Shown here: piece after piece, positions 28,177 to 37,004 of the stretch
Layout: each line of letters starts with the position of its first letter
Numbering within the stretch: the first letter of the stretch is position 1
Position numbers and translations under genes: made by a program
The notes under the pieces: model-generated
The model's input: the letters and a program-made list of their open reading frames with translations, nothing else
The model's database searches: none
Told to the model about the DNA's origin: nothing
Assembly: GCA_026702845.1 (NCBI GenBank)
Contig: JADCLS010000002.1
Coordinates: forward strand, 310,001-374,000
Reading direction: 5' to 3'
DNA: 64,000 nucleotides
Origin: Candidatus Heimdallarchaeota archaeon
GTDB lineage: Archaea; Asgardarchaeota; Heimdallarchaeia; Heimdallarchaeales; Kariarchaeaceae

Positions 28177-28959
28177 TTATAGGATATAAAATACAAGTGC
28201 TGGACTGCCGAATATGAGAAGAAGAATATAAGCAATAACAAAAAATACCAAACCTGGAGGCTGAGGTCTTGTCCAGAGATAGGTTCTTTCAGTATATCTA
28301 ATATTTTCCCATGCCTCTTTTCTCTGTTCCTTCTCAATGCGTTCAAACTCGTCATCATCCAACATTTCAGTATCAAACAGAGGAGTCCATAAATGCCATT
28401 CCTCCTCTAATTTCTCAGCTGGATCTTCGAATCGCAGATTTTCTACTTTATCCTTGGCCAATCTCCTTCCAGAGATGAGTATGGAAATTTTTTGCCCCAT
28501 ATTTCCTGATGTTTCACCAAATAAGGGTCCAAAAGTACGGATTGTAGAGAGATTATATATTAAAAGAAAAAGTGCAAAAATTATGAATAAGATAAACATA
28601 TTAACCAAGAAGAAGAAAATAGATGGCATCAATACAGCCCCAGTAAATTCATGAAATGAGAGTAAAATTGGGGAACTTATTGATGTGGCAATGAGGGCTT
28701 TGCTATCTCCACCACCAAATGCACCTAGATAGGCAAATACAAATGCAATAATCACCCCCAGGATAATATTACTTACTACAAGTGCACGTGCAATAAAGTC
28801 TTGATTTTGAGTGAACCAAATAATCAAAAATGGAATGGATAGCCCAATTTGAATGATCCAGATTTTATCAGGGGCAAGTCTAGATTTAATATCCTCGTAT
28901 GCACCCCAAGATAGAGAAAAAACTGTAATCAGCACCAGCGCGATCTCAAAATACTCCAA
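28177..28959 (-). CDS. Type IV prepilin/prearchaellin peptidase (A24 family)
   Basis: A 260-residue membrane aspartic peptidase that trims class III signal peptides of pilins and archaellins. The two catalytic aspartates are visible: D23 in AYEDIKSR and D85 in FGGGDSK (the GxGD motif). About six membrane segments surround them. A 100-residue charged cytoplasmic region (about 150-225) near the C-terminus is longer than in FlaK or EppA. No pilin or archaellin gene is seen in the window. It is preceded with a nine-base gap by a large membrane/toroid protein, implying a joint transcript. Confidence 0.82.
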   Translation of the reverse strand: MEYFEIALVLITVFSLSWGAYEDIKSRLAPDKIWIIQIGLSIPFLIIWFTQNQDFIARALVVSNIILGVIIAFVFAYLGAFGGGDSKALIATSISSPILLSFHEFTGAVLMPSIFFFLVNMFILFIIFALFLLIYNLSTIRTFGPLFGETSGNMGQKISILISGRRLAKDKVENLRFEDPAEKLEEEWHLWTPLFDTEMLDDDEFERIEKEQRKEAWENIRYTERTYLWTRPQPPGLVFFVIAYILLLIFGSPALVFYIL

Positions 28960-28967
28960 ACAATCAC

Positions 28968-30602
28968 CTAAAAGCCAGAGATGGCATCATTAACCCTTTT
29001 CAAAGTCTTAATTGCCTTAGCTGTAAGTAGAGGATCATTTTGCCAACTACCATTTTTATCCTGTAAAGCAAGGAGATAATGAGTACCCAGCTTCACAAAA
29101 TCATTCTCAGCACTTTCCTTATCCATCACTGCTAGTAAGCATTCACAGGTTGTATCAATACGTCCTGACCAACTTCCATCAATTTCCTGTTTTTTACGTA
29201 AAAGATTTCTGATCTGTGCTAATGACACATTTATTTTCATTTTTTCTGAATCAACTCCACCGACATCGTCCATACCTATCTCATTGAAATCGAAATCATC
29301 AAAACCTGGTAAAGACATACCTGGAAGGTCCATATCAAAATCCTCTTCTTCCTCCTCCTCCTCTTCAATCATCAAATTAACCTCTTCACCGATGTAAACA
29401 GGTGGTTTGATCACTGTAATCAAAGTGTTGTACATCAGTCCCAGTATATAATTAGAAATTTCCTTCTGTTCAATATTACTGAACCTACTATCTGATCGAT
29501 TAATCAAAATATTAAAGGTATCTCCTAGGATCTCACCACATTTGAAATAGGTGTCCTTTTTATTAATTAAGTGAAAAATGCGGGTGAAATAAAGAAGTGG
29601 TGGAAGAGATTCTCGTATTGAGAACCTATCTTCTAATTTTTCTAGCTCAGAAACGAAATCCCATTCACTAGATGTTTTCAATTCCTCCTCAAATTGCTCA
29701 TACAACGCGTTTAGAGTCTTTCTAAACAGCTGCTTCTCTGCGGGTTCACTCGTTGGTCCAGAAGTGGTGATATTTTCATGATTTACCATGCCTAGAGTTA
29801 TCAATGCTGAAAGAATACCGATATCTGGCTCAATTGCTACCCGTTCGATATTTTCTAGGAGTAAATAATATGTCTGCTCCAATTTATGAATATCCTCTTC
29901 ACCCTTTTTAATATCCTTCCAAGAGTAATTCAGATTCTTTCCAATATCAAAAAATACCCTCATGATTTCAGATGTTTCGTATAAAGGATCTTCTTCTCCC
30001 CATATCCGTTCTTGCGTCTGCTGGAATTGTAACCATTTTAGGGATCGGTCATATGCCTCACGTACACCCAATTCGGCTATAGATAATTTGGTTACCTCCT
30101 CTTTTATTTCGGTAAGATTTTTGATCATCTGCTCTGATCCCTGTCGATTTGGAGTACTAGTCATCAAGAAATAAGAAATGATAATAGTTATGAATATTAA
30201 ATTAGCTAATTCAATTAACGCCATAGTTTCTGGATCCTTTTCTGTAAACATATTATCTGCAATAAATGTGAAAACAGAGGAAATGATAATGGAAAGAAGC
30301 AAAATGAGTGTTGAGCTAAAGACCCCCTTATCCTTGAATATCCCCAAACCAGCGGCAAAATCGGTGAAGGCAACAATAAGCAATAGGAGATAAAGAATAA
30401 AGATAACAAACATTAAAGTACTATATGATTGTTGTATGTAAGAGGTAATGTAGAAGTTAACAGATATATAAATAATAGCTGAAAGAATCAAGAGGAATAT
30501 ATCAACAATTGATACTCCAGTGCTCTTATTACGATATTTTAGAATTTTAGTATACGCATAAACATCTGCGCCAGTTCTTGATGACACAAGATAGGCATAC
30601 AT
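28968..30602 (-). CDS. Membrane protein with C-terminal alpha/alpha-toroid-like repeats
   Basis: A 544-residue protein of unknown function. Four membrane segments occupy about residues 30-150. A long helical cytoplasmic region follows. An acidic stretch (EEEEEEED) lies near 415. The last ~75 residues contain two copies of a motif like terpene cyclase/prenyltransferase toroid repeats: DGSWSGRIDTTCECLLAV and NGSWQNDPLLTAKAIKTL. Its stop lies nine bases before the prepilin peptidase gene, so the two probably act together. Two toroid repeats are too few for a full cyclase. Confidence 0.6.
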   Translation of the reverse strand: MYAYLVSSRTGADVYAYTKILKYRNKSTGVSIVDIFLLILSAIIYISVNFYITSYIQQSYSTLMFVIFILYLLLLIVAFTDFAAGLGIFKDKGVFSSTLILLLSIIISSVFTFIADNMFTEKDPETMALIELANLIFITIIISYFLMTSTPNRQGSEQMIKNLTEIKEEVTKLSIAELGVREAYDRSLKWLQFQQTQERIWGEEDPLYETSEIMRVFFDIGKNLNYSWKDIKKGEEDIHKLEQTYYLLLENIERVAIEPDIGILSALITLGMVNHENITTSGPTSEPAEKQLFRKTLNALYEQFEEELKTSSEWDFVSELEKLEDRFSIRESLPPLLYFTRIFHLINKKDTYFKCGEILGDTFNILINRSDSRFSNIEQKEISNYILGLMYNTLITVIKPPVYIGEEVNLMIEEEEEEEEDFDMDLPGMSLPGFDDFDFNEIGMDDVGGVDSEKMKINVSLAQIRNLLRKKQEIDGSWSGRIDTTCECLLAVMDKESAENDFVKLGTHYLLALQDKNGSWQNDPLLTAKAIKTLKRVNDAISGF

Positions 30603-30782
30603 ATTCTTGTAAAAAAACTGATTGGAAGAAAGTCATGAATATACTATTAGTTAGAGATTTTATTCGTCAAGAATTCAGCTAACATGAAATGGCTTTTATC
30701 CCATAATATTACTCACTTCTGCAAAAATTCAAATAATAATTCTGTTTTTAATTAGTTACCAAAAAATTGGTGAAGAAAACAT

Positions 30783-31493
30783 ATGTGTGGCAGATTTTCT
30801 AGAATTCAAGGAAAGGATGTTATCATCACTAGATTTGATTTGCAATCTGGGGTAGATATGCCTCCCTCCTATAATATAGCCCCCAAGGCATCTATAGGCA
30901 TCATCACTCAAGATAACAATCTCCACCTATCTTCAGCTGTTTGGGGATTATTACCCTACTGGGCTAAATCAGAAGTACACAAACCTACTCCAATCAATTT
31001 AAGATCAGACAAGATTTTTGAGATGAAAACAAGCAGAAAATTAATTGAAAGCGGTCGTTGCATAATACCAGCTAGCGGGTTTTTTGAATGGAGAAATGAG
31101 AAGGGAAAGAAAATTCCCTATCACTTTCAAATCAAAGAGGAGGAAATAATTGCTTTTGCAGGGTTGTATAATACATGGGAAAAAGGAGAGAAAAATATCA
31201 CTTCATGTACCATTATCACCACTGATGCAAATGAGGTTGTATCAGAGGTTCATTCCAGAATGCCTGTTATTCTAAACAAAAAGGATGAATCTACATGGAT
31301 ATCCAATAATCCATTGGAAAGATCACTAGTTGATGAAATGCTTATACCTTTTGAATCATCTAAAATAATCAAAAATAGGGTATCTGAGAGGGTAAATAAT
31401 GTGAAGAACAATGATATCACCTTACTTGAACCTATAGATGATCAACCTGAACAGCTAACAAAAGGTCAAACTACCCTAAATGACTGGTTTTGA
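30783..31493 (+). CDS. SRAP-domain abasic-site shield protein (HMCES/YedK family) with C-terminal PIP box
   Basis: A 236-residue protein that forms a covalent adduct with abasic sites in single-stranded DNA. The catalytic Cys2 begins the protein (MCGRF, exposed after Met removal). Also present are NLRSD, the conserved Glu in IIPASGFFEW, and the His in HSRMPVIL. The C-terminus ends QTTLNDWF, a perfect PCNA-interacting peptide (Q-x-x-h-x-x-a-a), as in human HMCES. This predicts recruitment to the sliding clamp at replication forks. The MCGRF start fixes the initiation codon. The 3' end overlaps the convergent Nudix gene by 18 bases, inside which the PIP box is encoded. Confidence 0.93.
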   Translation: MCGRFSRIQGKDVIITRFDLQSGVDMPPSYNIAPKASIGIITQDNNLHLSSAVWGLLPYWAKSEVHKPTPINLRSDKIFEMKTSRKLIESGRCIIPASGFFEWRNEKGKKIPYHFQIKEEEIIAFAGLYNTWEKGEKNITSCTIITTDANEVVSEVHSRMPVILNKKDESTWISNNPLERSLVDEMLIPFESSKIIKNRVSERVNNVKNNDITLLEPIDDQPEQLTKGQTTLNDWF

Positions 31494-31916
31494 ACTCCAA
31501 AATGTAGTTTTCTGAGATTTCCAACACCTGTAATGTTCAAGTATCAGCTGATGATCAAATGCCAGCTTAACATTGTATACTTCATCAAGTGAGATCCATT
31601 TGTAATCAGAAGCATCATCGCCAGCTGTAGGGATACCAGTACAATCACTAATAAAGACTATAGATACTGTGTGCCCTCTGGGGTCACGTTTACTATCCGA
31701 ATATACTCCAAGAATTTCTCTTGGAGATATGCTCAAACCAACTTCTTCCTTTGCCTCTCTTATGGCTGCGTCTTCAACGGATTCACCATAATCGACAAAT
31801 CCACCGGGTAGAGCATAGTAATTATGATATGTCTTTCCCTGACGTTTAATCAATAATATCCCCTTTTCATTCTCAATAATGATATCCACAGTCAGTGGAA
31901 TGAGTCTATAATCCAT
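31476..31916 (-). CDS. Nudix hydrolase
   Basis: A 146-residue pyrophosphohydrolase with a full Nudix box: GGFVDYGESVEDAAIREAKE continuing EVGL (G-x5-E-x7-REUxEExGU). The N-terminal strands (IPLTVDIIIENEKGILLIKR) are typical. Members hydrolyse nucleoside diphosphates linked to a moiety X, for example ADP-ribose or oxidised nucleotides. Specificity is unclear. Adjacent to a DNA-damage SRAP gene, a house-cleaning role is reasonable but not shown. Confidence 0.88.
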   Translation of the reverse strand: MDYRLIPLTVDIIIENEKGILLIKRQGKTYHNYYALPGGFVDYGESVEDAAIREAKEEVGLSISPREILGVYSDSKRDPRGHTVSIVFISDCTGIPTAGDDASDYKWISLDEVYNVKLAFDHQLILEHYRCWKSQKTTFWSSKPVI

Positions 31917-32004
31917 GAGACCTCCTTGTAGTAGAAGTTATATCAATTTCCAGAACATCGTATTTGAAACCAAAAAGAAACTCATGGTTTGCGCAATTGA
32001 AAAA

Positions 32005-32038
32005 AAAACCTCATCTCCATTTTAATTGGTGAGGTTTT
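32005..32038 (-). terminator. Hairpin followed by a T-run on the minus strand
   Basis: AAAACCTCA (32005-32013) pairs with TGAGGTTTT (32030-32038); a few inner pairs (CCA/TGG) extend the stem past a bulge. Read leftwards, the hairpin is followed by a run of T. It could stop minus-strand transcripts coming from the UbiA gene before they enter the Nudix gene, or it may be a regulatory structure between the two divergent genes. Confidence 0.45.
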
Positions 32039-32075
32039 ACTTAAAAAATAAGAAAATCAATTATGATCTTACGCA

Positions 32076-32408
32076 ATGATCATAGGATTTATGGTGATTG
32101 GGAAACATGGTTTTGTTTCCTTTGAACATTACTTTGAGAACATATCTCAGTTCATAGAATCCAAGGAGGATTTCTTTGCTTTTCTTGAAAAAACCAATTA
32201 TGAACCAGGAATCTATAAAATGGATAAAATTGCCTTCAGAGTAGTGGAAGAAGAAGAATTCAAAGTAGGAATCTTGTATTTGCAATCAAAATTACTTAAT
32301 TCAGAACATAAGGAGAAAATCCTAGAAATATCTAAATTGATCGCAATTGGAGATAAGGAAATAATTGAATTGGTTTTTAAATCAAGATATATTAGTGATT
32401 TAATTTAA
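32076..32408 (+). CDS. Uncharacterised 110-residue protein
   Basis: Unrecognised small soluble protein, with a balanced mix of charged and hydrophobic residues typical of real genes. A TATA-like CTTAAAAAATA (32039-32049) is about 26-30 bases upstream, so the first ATG is likely used as a leaderless start; a second ATG lies five codons later. The 3' end overlaps the convergent UbiA gene by four bases. No motif gives a function. Confidence 0.55.
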   Translation: MIIGFMVIGKHGFVSFEHYFENISQFIESKEDFFAFLEKTNYEPGIYKMDKIAFRVVEEEEFKVGILYLQSKLLNSEHKEKILEISKLIAIGDKEIIELVFKSRYISDLI

Positions 32409-33307
32409 TTTGCCAACAATATATTGATGATGACAGCAACGATAATTATGAGTAGTGAGTTGAGATGAAATTTCTTAAATTTAGTCGCAGAAACAGGATT
32501 TGGATCATGAACGATAAGTAATGATCTGAAGATCATGATACAATCATAGAATATCAATACAAACGAGATAAAGTACATCTGAACCTCAAAAAAATGAATT
32601 ATGATTGGGATACTACTAAGTATTGCAAATCCTAGTATTGTGGTTGCAACAATTGCTGCTGCCCTAGCTCCTTTATTGACTGCGATCGTATTGATTCCAG
32701 CTCTTCTGTCACCTTCAATATCCCGAATTGTTTTGATAACTTCTCTTCCAGATAGCATCAACATGGCAAATAATCCAACAAAGCTGATAAATGTGAATGT
32801 TTGGTAAATTATGATATCAGCATAGAAGAACAATGCTCCAACCACATATCCAACAACAAAATTTCCTAATAAACCACTTTTTTTAAGTTTCCAATTGTAA
32901 AGATCTAAAATGGAGGAATTAATTATTGCCCAAAAAAGTGAAAACGGGAAAAAACCAAATAAAAAGCCAATTTGGAAATCTATCAGCAAACCAGATAACA
33001 TTGCGAGGATAAATTGTATTACTATCCAGATTTTCACTTGATCTGGAGTAAGAATACCTGATGGTAAAGGACGTTCAGGTGAATTGATCCTATCAACCTC
33101 TATATCCATTAGATCATTATGAGTATTGGCTTGAGAGGTAGTGAAATAGGCAGCAGTTCCCATGAATATGTGAGCCAATAATGAGAGAGTTTGTCCAGTG
33201 AGTACTATGGCTAGATTCACTGCCATTGCAGCTGTGAATGAGTTAGGAGGTCGCATAATCCAAAATAAAGCGGATTTTTTAGTTCTTCCTGATCTATTTG
33301 CTTCCAT
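32405..33307 (-). CDS. UbiA-family prenyltransferase, DGGGP-synthase-like
   Basis: A 300-residue membrane prenyltransferase with about eight to nine segments. The two Asp-rich motifs are NDLMDIEVDRINSPERPLPS (first) and IRDIEGDRRAGINTIAV (second). The form resembles archaeal digeranylgeranylglyceryl phosphate synthase, which adds the second geranylgeranyl chain in ether-lipid synthesis; a quinone or chlorophyll-type prenyltransferase is the alternative. Together with the HMG-CoA reductase at 57.7 kb it fits isoprenoid-lipid production. It is divergent from the next membrane gene, and the spacing (160 bases) holds both promoters. Confidence 0.8.
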   Translation of the reverse strand: MEANRSGRTKKSALFWIMRPPNSFTAAMAVNLAIVLTGQTLSLLAHIFMGTAAYFTTSQANTHNDLMDIEVDRINSPERPLPSGILTPDQVKIWIVIQFILAMLSGLLIDFQIGFLFGFFPFSLFWAIINSSILDLYNWKLKKSGLLGNFVVGYVVGALFFYADIIIYQTFTFISFVGLFAMLMLSGREVIKTIRDIEGDRRAGINTIAVNKGARAAAIVATTILGFAILSSIPIIIHFFEVQMYFISFVLIFYDCIMIFRSLLIVHDPNPVSATKFKKFHLNSLLIIIVAVIINILLAN

Positions 33308-33394
33308 ATATTCTCTGCGTTTTGAGGATCATAAATATGTATCATATGATGGTATGATAATTGATTATCCTTTAACAAATTACTCTACAACAAG

Positions 33395-33416
33395 TCTATA
33401 CTATTATATATTTATA
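33395..33416 (+). promoter_or_regulatory. TATA-rich promoter of the 33468 membrane-protein gene
   Basis: A stretch containing TATTATATATTTATA lies within the long open frame that begins at 33198, in antisense to UbiA. A promoter here argues that the coding start is the downstream ATG at 33468, not 33198. Confidence 0.45.
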
Positions 33417-33467
33417 CCTAGGGCAATTATTGTGTTAAACCACAACCGATCAATACTGGATCAAGCC

Positions 33468-34088
33468 ATGACGTATAGGTTAATAGCAATTATCTGGTAT
33501 TTGTTGTTTCTTGGCTACTCCTTTCTTTCCTTCGAGGATGGTTCAACCCCAGTGCTACCGAATATTATTCTGAGCATCCTTGGAATAACAAATATCTGGT
33601 ACTTCACCCATACAGCATCCCAAATGGATATACCTGATCACAGTTTCAAGTGGTTAGTATTGAGGAATTTACTTGCAATCATTCCCCCGTTACTAGGTGC
33701 AATTCTTCTGATCAAATGGATACGTACACAACGAGATGCAGGATATGAATTTGTTGATTATATGGGTCCACTATTTTTGGTATTGATTCTTCTACCCTTG
33801 GCATTCTTTTTTCTGCTCTTTGGTTCGTTATTCTTCATTACAGGCTATAATAAGCTACATGTGTTGTATCTCATAAGTATACTTGTAATTTGGGCCCCTT
33901 TGGGATTTCTTCTGGGCGAATTAAGTGCAACATCAAAACACAAGCCCTTTACACGATTTAATCAGAAATTTCTAACTGATATTCGTATCTTACGTTCAAC
34001 ACAGCTGACATCTATTCTGATCTTTTTATGTGTGCTCTTTCTTACAGACTATTCCTGTTTTCCCCCAATAAGTACACCGAATAACTGA
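33468..34088 (+). CDS. Uncharacterised multi-pass membrane protein
   Basis: A 206-residue protein with five to six hydrophobic segments; no known family. I start it at 33468 because the upstream 90 codons overlap the 5' end of UbiA in antisense and include the TATA region. The sequence is rich in Leu, Ile and Phe. A loop with TASQMDIPDHSFKW may face outside. It is followed by upp after a short gap with its own TATA-like sequence. Confidence 0.55.
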   Translation: MTYRLIAIIWYLLFLGYSFLSFEDGSTPVLPNIILSILGITNIWYFTHTASQMDIPDHSFKWLVLRNLLAIIPPLLGAILLIKWIRTQRDAGYEFVDYMGPLFLVLILLPLAFFFLLFGSLFFITGYNKLHVLYLISILVIWAPLGFLLGELSATSKHKPFTRFNQKFLTDIRILRSTQLTSILIFLCVLFLTDYSCFPPISTPNN

Positions 34089-34132
34089 TAATTCTCGTGA
34101 ATATTTTTATGATACATTGAAATTATCTACAT

Positions 34133-34774
34133 ATGAGAGAACACTTCCAATCTTCAGCCTTACTGGAAGATGCAATAGCTAAATTACGAGATAAAAACAC
34201 AGATTCTTCATTATTCAGATACTACTTACGTAAGGTGGGCACCTATTTATCATATGAAGCAGCTAAACATATAGAAACAACAAGTATATCAATTTCTACA
34301 CCTGTAGCATATACGGAAGTACCCATTATTCAAGAAAAAATTGTAATATTATCATTACTTCGAGCCGCTATGCCCATGTCTGAGGCAGTTCTAAATCAAT
34401 TTGAGCAAGCATCATATGGTGTGATTTCTGCATCAAGAGCTGAAATGATAGGAGATGAAGGTAGAGCATTCAAAATATCAGGTGGATACAATAATATTCC
34501 CTCTGTTGAAGGAAAAACTGTGATTATTGTTGATCCCATGCTAGCTACAGGATCTACGATTAAATATCTCCTTGATCACATTACCAAGCAACAAGTAAAA
34601 CAAATTTTCCTTCTCATTGCAATCTCCTCAGATTTTGGATTGAACCTGATTGAAAAGGCCTATCCTCAAGTGAAAATATTCAGTGCTACTGTTGATCAAG
34701 AGCTTAATTCAAAAGGATATATTGTACCAGGTCTTGGAGATGCCGGGGATAGAGTATGCAATACTCCACATTAA
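34133..34774 (+). CDS. upp: Uracil phosphoribosyltransferase
   Basis: A 213-residue enzyme that converts uracil and PRPP to UMP. The PRPP-binding loop is IIVDPMLATGSTI. The uracil-binding C-terminal motif is GYIVPGLGDAGDR. The Arg of ILSLLRAAMPM is also typical. Length is normal. With uridine phosphorylase at 61.2 kb it would complete pyrimidine-base salvage, though the two genes are far apart. Confidence 0.93.
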   Translation: MREHFQSSALLEDAIAKLRDKNTDSSLFRYYLRKVGTYLSYEAAKHIETTSISISTPVAYTEVPIIQEKIVILSLLRAAMPMSEAVLNQFEQASYGVISASRAEMIGDEGRAFKISGGYNNIPSVEGKTVIIVDPMLATGSTIKYLLDHITKQQVKQIFLLIAISSDFGLNLIEKAYPQVKIFSATVDQELNSKGYIVPGLGDAGDRVCNTPH

Positions 34775-34928
34775 TTACGAAAATCGTAGAAAGGTGTTAC
34801 AAAATCTGACAAATCTTCACCCATTGAATCTGAAATTGATATTATTCAGTGCATTATTTCAATTAGCTTGATATTCCAACAAAAATCAATCGGATTTTTT
34901 CATAATTATCTCAACGGAATATCGAAGG

Positions 34929-34975
34929 TTTTTAAATGTCTGTAACTAAATAGTATTAGTACAGATCGTACTATT
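34929..34975 (+). promoter_or_regulatory. TATA box with an inverted repeat at the expected transcription start
   Basis: TTTTTAAAT (34929-34937) resembles a TATA box. About 20-40 bases downstream lies AATAGTA (34949-34955) ... TACTATT (34969-34975), a perfect 7-base inverted repeat with a 13-base spacer, covering the predicted start of transcription of the gene at 35023. It is a candidate operator. The binding protein is unknown. Confidence 0.4.
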
Positions 34976-35022
34976 GAATTGATTCTCGTAGAAAAACGGG
35001 CATCTCTATTGGTGAAAACGGC

Positions 35023-35652
35023 ATGCATGAATTAGAAGCATTATCTAGATTAGAGAAAGAAATACGACATACAATCTACGCGACCTATCATGCATCTGAA
35101 AAGGCAGTATACCAACATGGGGATGGTCGTAGGTTATATCTTTCTGATGCAATGAAAGAGGGGTTGGAAAATGGCCCCGTTATCGGTGCCCTGATAGTTG
35201 TCGTTGCTACTGGACAATTTATGTCAGTAGATCGAGTGATCAAATCAAACCAACAATTCAAAAAACAGCGAAGAATAATCTTCTATCTTGATTCTAAAGC
35301 TGGTCAAGTTGGTTCAACCCTACTTCTTGAGCTTCTCAAAATGAGTAATGGAGAAGAGTTCTCGAAACCGAAATTTGTGCAAAAAATAGATGAGTTGTAT
35401 TTCCAATCTCAAAAAATCAATATATCAAGCGGAGAAATTAATGAAGCACTCTCCAGAATATTTAGGAAAACAATGGACAAATTTTTCAGTGTTGAGGGAC
35501 GGAATTTTGTGCGAGCACCTTTTGTGCTTCATCTACAAGAACTAAATGTACGAAATAACAATAGCAAAGTAAACTATGAATCATATAAGCATAGTATTGA
35601 TAATGAAACTCACAATATCATTAAAAAACTAAACAGATTACCCACAGTATAA
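35023..35652 (+). CDS. Uncharacterised 209-residue protein
   Basis: Soluble protein with no recognisable family. One hydrophobic stretch (GPVIGALIVVVATGQF, about 51-66) is probably a buried helix/strand. The C-terminal half is charged. GGTG precedes the ATG by a few bases. The gene has its own promoter with a palindromic element and a separate upstream gap of about 250 bases, which otherwise shows only AT-rich spacer. It ends convergent to the GTPase gene. Confidence 0.5.
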   Translation: MHELEALSRLEKEIRHTIYATYHASEKAVYQHGDGRRLYLSDAMKEGLENGPVIGALIVVVATGQFMSVDRVIKSNQQFKKQRRIIFYLDSKAGQVGSTLLLELLKMSNGEEFSKPKFVQKIDELYFQSQKINISSGEINEALSRIFRKTMDKFFSVEGRNFVRAPFVLHLQELNVRNNNSKVNYESYKHSIDNETHNIIKKLNRLPTV

Positions 35653-35715
35653 TTTAGTTAAATTTTTGGATATTCAATGTAGTATTGAGAGTGATGTATT
35701 ACATAATATAATTAT

Positions 35716-36468
35716 TCAATTATCAACAAGTTGTCTGACAATCTGTGCCAATTTTCCAAATCGCTCTTCCAATAGAGCTAAACGATTGTCTAGCTCATCA
35801 AGCCGAGAAGTGATACCTGAAAGATCTACATTTGCAGCTGGTGCAGCTGCTACGGGTGCAGCCGCCTGAGCAGGTGCGGAAGATGGAGTAATCAATTCAA
35901 CACCATCGGGTAATTCTAATGGAACATCTATGTTATGCTTTCGTAATAACCTTGTACCCATGATATTGAAAGCCAATTCAATATTCAACCCAGTCATGGC
36001 TGAGGTCTCCAGGAATACGAAAGTGATACCTGTCTCCACAGATAATCTTTGAAAATATTCAATGGCCATCTCATTGCTAACCTGTCTTGTATCAACAAGA
36101 TCTGCCTTATTGCCCAGAGCTATAAATGTACCAATTGATCCCTCAGAATTATTAATGCTATCCTCTACCCAGCGTTTACAGCTCCTCAAAGTTTCAGAAT
36201 CTTGTAAATCAAAGATCAGGAAGCTAGCTTGACCTCCCTTATAGAAACTCTTTCTTGCAACACGATAAGCATCTTGACCAGCGAGATCAAATATTTGGAA
36301 TGTAATCTTGTTACCATCCATTTGAACTGCGTGACTTGCGAAATCCGCTCCGATAGTTTTCATATATGAGCCTGAAAATCCCTGACCCATATATGAATTT
36401 CTAATAGAGGTCTTTCCTACGGCTCCATCTCCACAAAGAAGAATTTTAAATAAGAATTCTTTACTCAT
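35716..36468 (-). CDS. Rab/Ras-like small GTPase with coiled-coil tail
   Basis: A 250-residue GTPase. All five G motifs are intact: G1 GDGAVGKTS (13-21), G2 Thr38 in MKTIGADF, G3 DLAGQD with catalytic Gln65, G4 NKAD (120-123) and G5 ETSA (154-157). TIGADF and ETSA are closest to Rab-type proteins. Instead of a prenylation motif the C-terminus has an Ala/Pro linker (about 195-211) and a coiled coil (about 214-247). The coiled coil probably dimerises or docks on a partner. Expanded Ras-like GTPases are a hallmark of Asgard archaea. The upstream 121-residue membrane protein is on the same strand, 85 bases away. Confidence 0.92.
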   Translation of the reverse strand: MSKEFLFKILLCGDGAVGKTSIRNSYMGQGFSGSYMKTIGADFASHAVQMDGNKITFQIFDLAGQDAYRVARKSFYKGGQASFLIFDLQDSETLRSCKRWVEDSINNSEGSIGTFIALGNKADLVDTRQVSNEMAIEYFQRLSVETGITFVFLETSAMTGLNIELAFNIMGTRLLRKHNIDVPLELPDGVELITPSSAPAQAAAPVAAAPAANVDLSGITSRLDELDNRLALLEERFGKLAQIVRQLVDN

Positions 36469-36553
36469 ATAACAACAAACTAAATGAATTTTTTAGAATA
36501 TAAGTAAGTATTTCTATATAATTGTGCTATTGTAATAAATTGTTATTCTTACT

Positions 36554-36919
36554 TTAATTGTTGATAAGTGCAAAAGGAATAGCGTAAATGAATGTTAAAG
36601 CAATCATAACTGTGAAAAGAATGAAGAGAAACATAAATTCCTTGTATGCCTCTGCCTTTTTCTCCTCATTATCCTCAAATTTCTGTAACTTTGATCTGTA
36701 AATAAAGAGCACTCCAGCCATGATAACAGGATAGGCCATCATTGCCATATTTGATACAATTTTATCAATTTTAAAGGCTGAAATGATAATGAAAGAGAGT
36801 GCAAAGAGAAGGATCTGCCCAATTGCTGCAATATCTAAAAATCGAATTTTAGGATCCAAATTATCCCAATAATTTCGAATAACACGAAAATCTTTTTTCA
36901 TTTCTTCAGTAAAGCTCAT
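36554..36919 (-). CDS. Small membrane protein, three segments
   Basis: A 121-residue protein. A charged N-terminus (MSFTEEMKKDFRVIRNYWDN) is followed by three membrane segments (about 30-50, 55-73 and 93-117) and a basic/acidic loop between the last two. Not recognised. It is the gene just upstream of the GTPase and may anchor or accompany it, but a separate promoter in the 85-base gap is possible. Confidence 0.55.
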   Translation of the reverse strand: MSFTEEMKKDFRVIRNYWDNLDPKIRFLDIAAIGQILLFALSFIIISAFKIDKIVSNMAMMAYPVIMAGVLFIYRSKLQKFEDNEEKKAEAYKEFMFLFILFTVMIALTFIYAIPFALINN

Positions 36920-37004
36920 CTAATCAACGACAAATTTGTGTTTTATTAAATATTGTGAAACAAATCTCTTTGTGTGATTTCAAGTGTGTGTAAATCAGAT
37001 AATT

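Noticed and set aside
33198..33467. N-terminal 90 codons of the membrane-protein frame at 33468
   Set aside because: They overlap the start of UbiA in antisense and contain the TATA region, so they are probably not translated.
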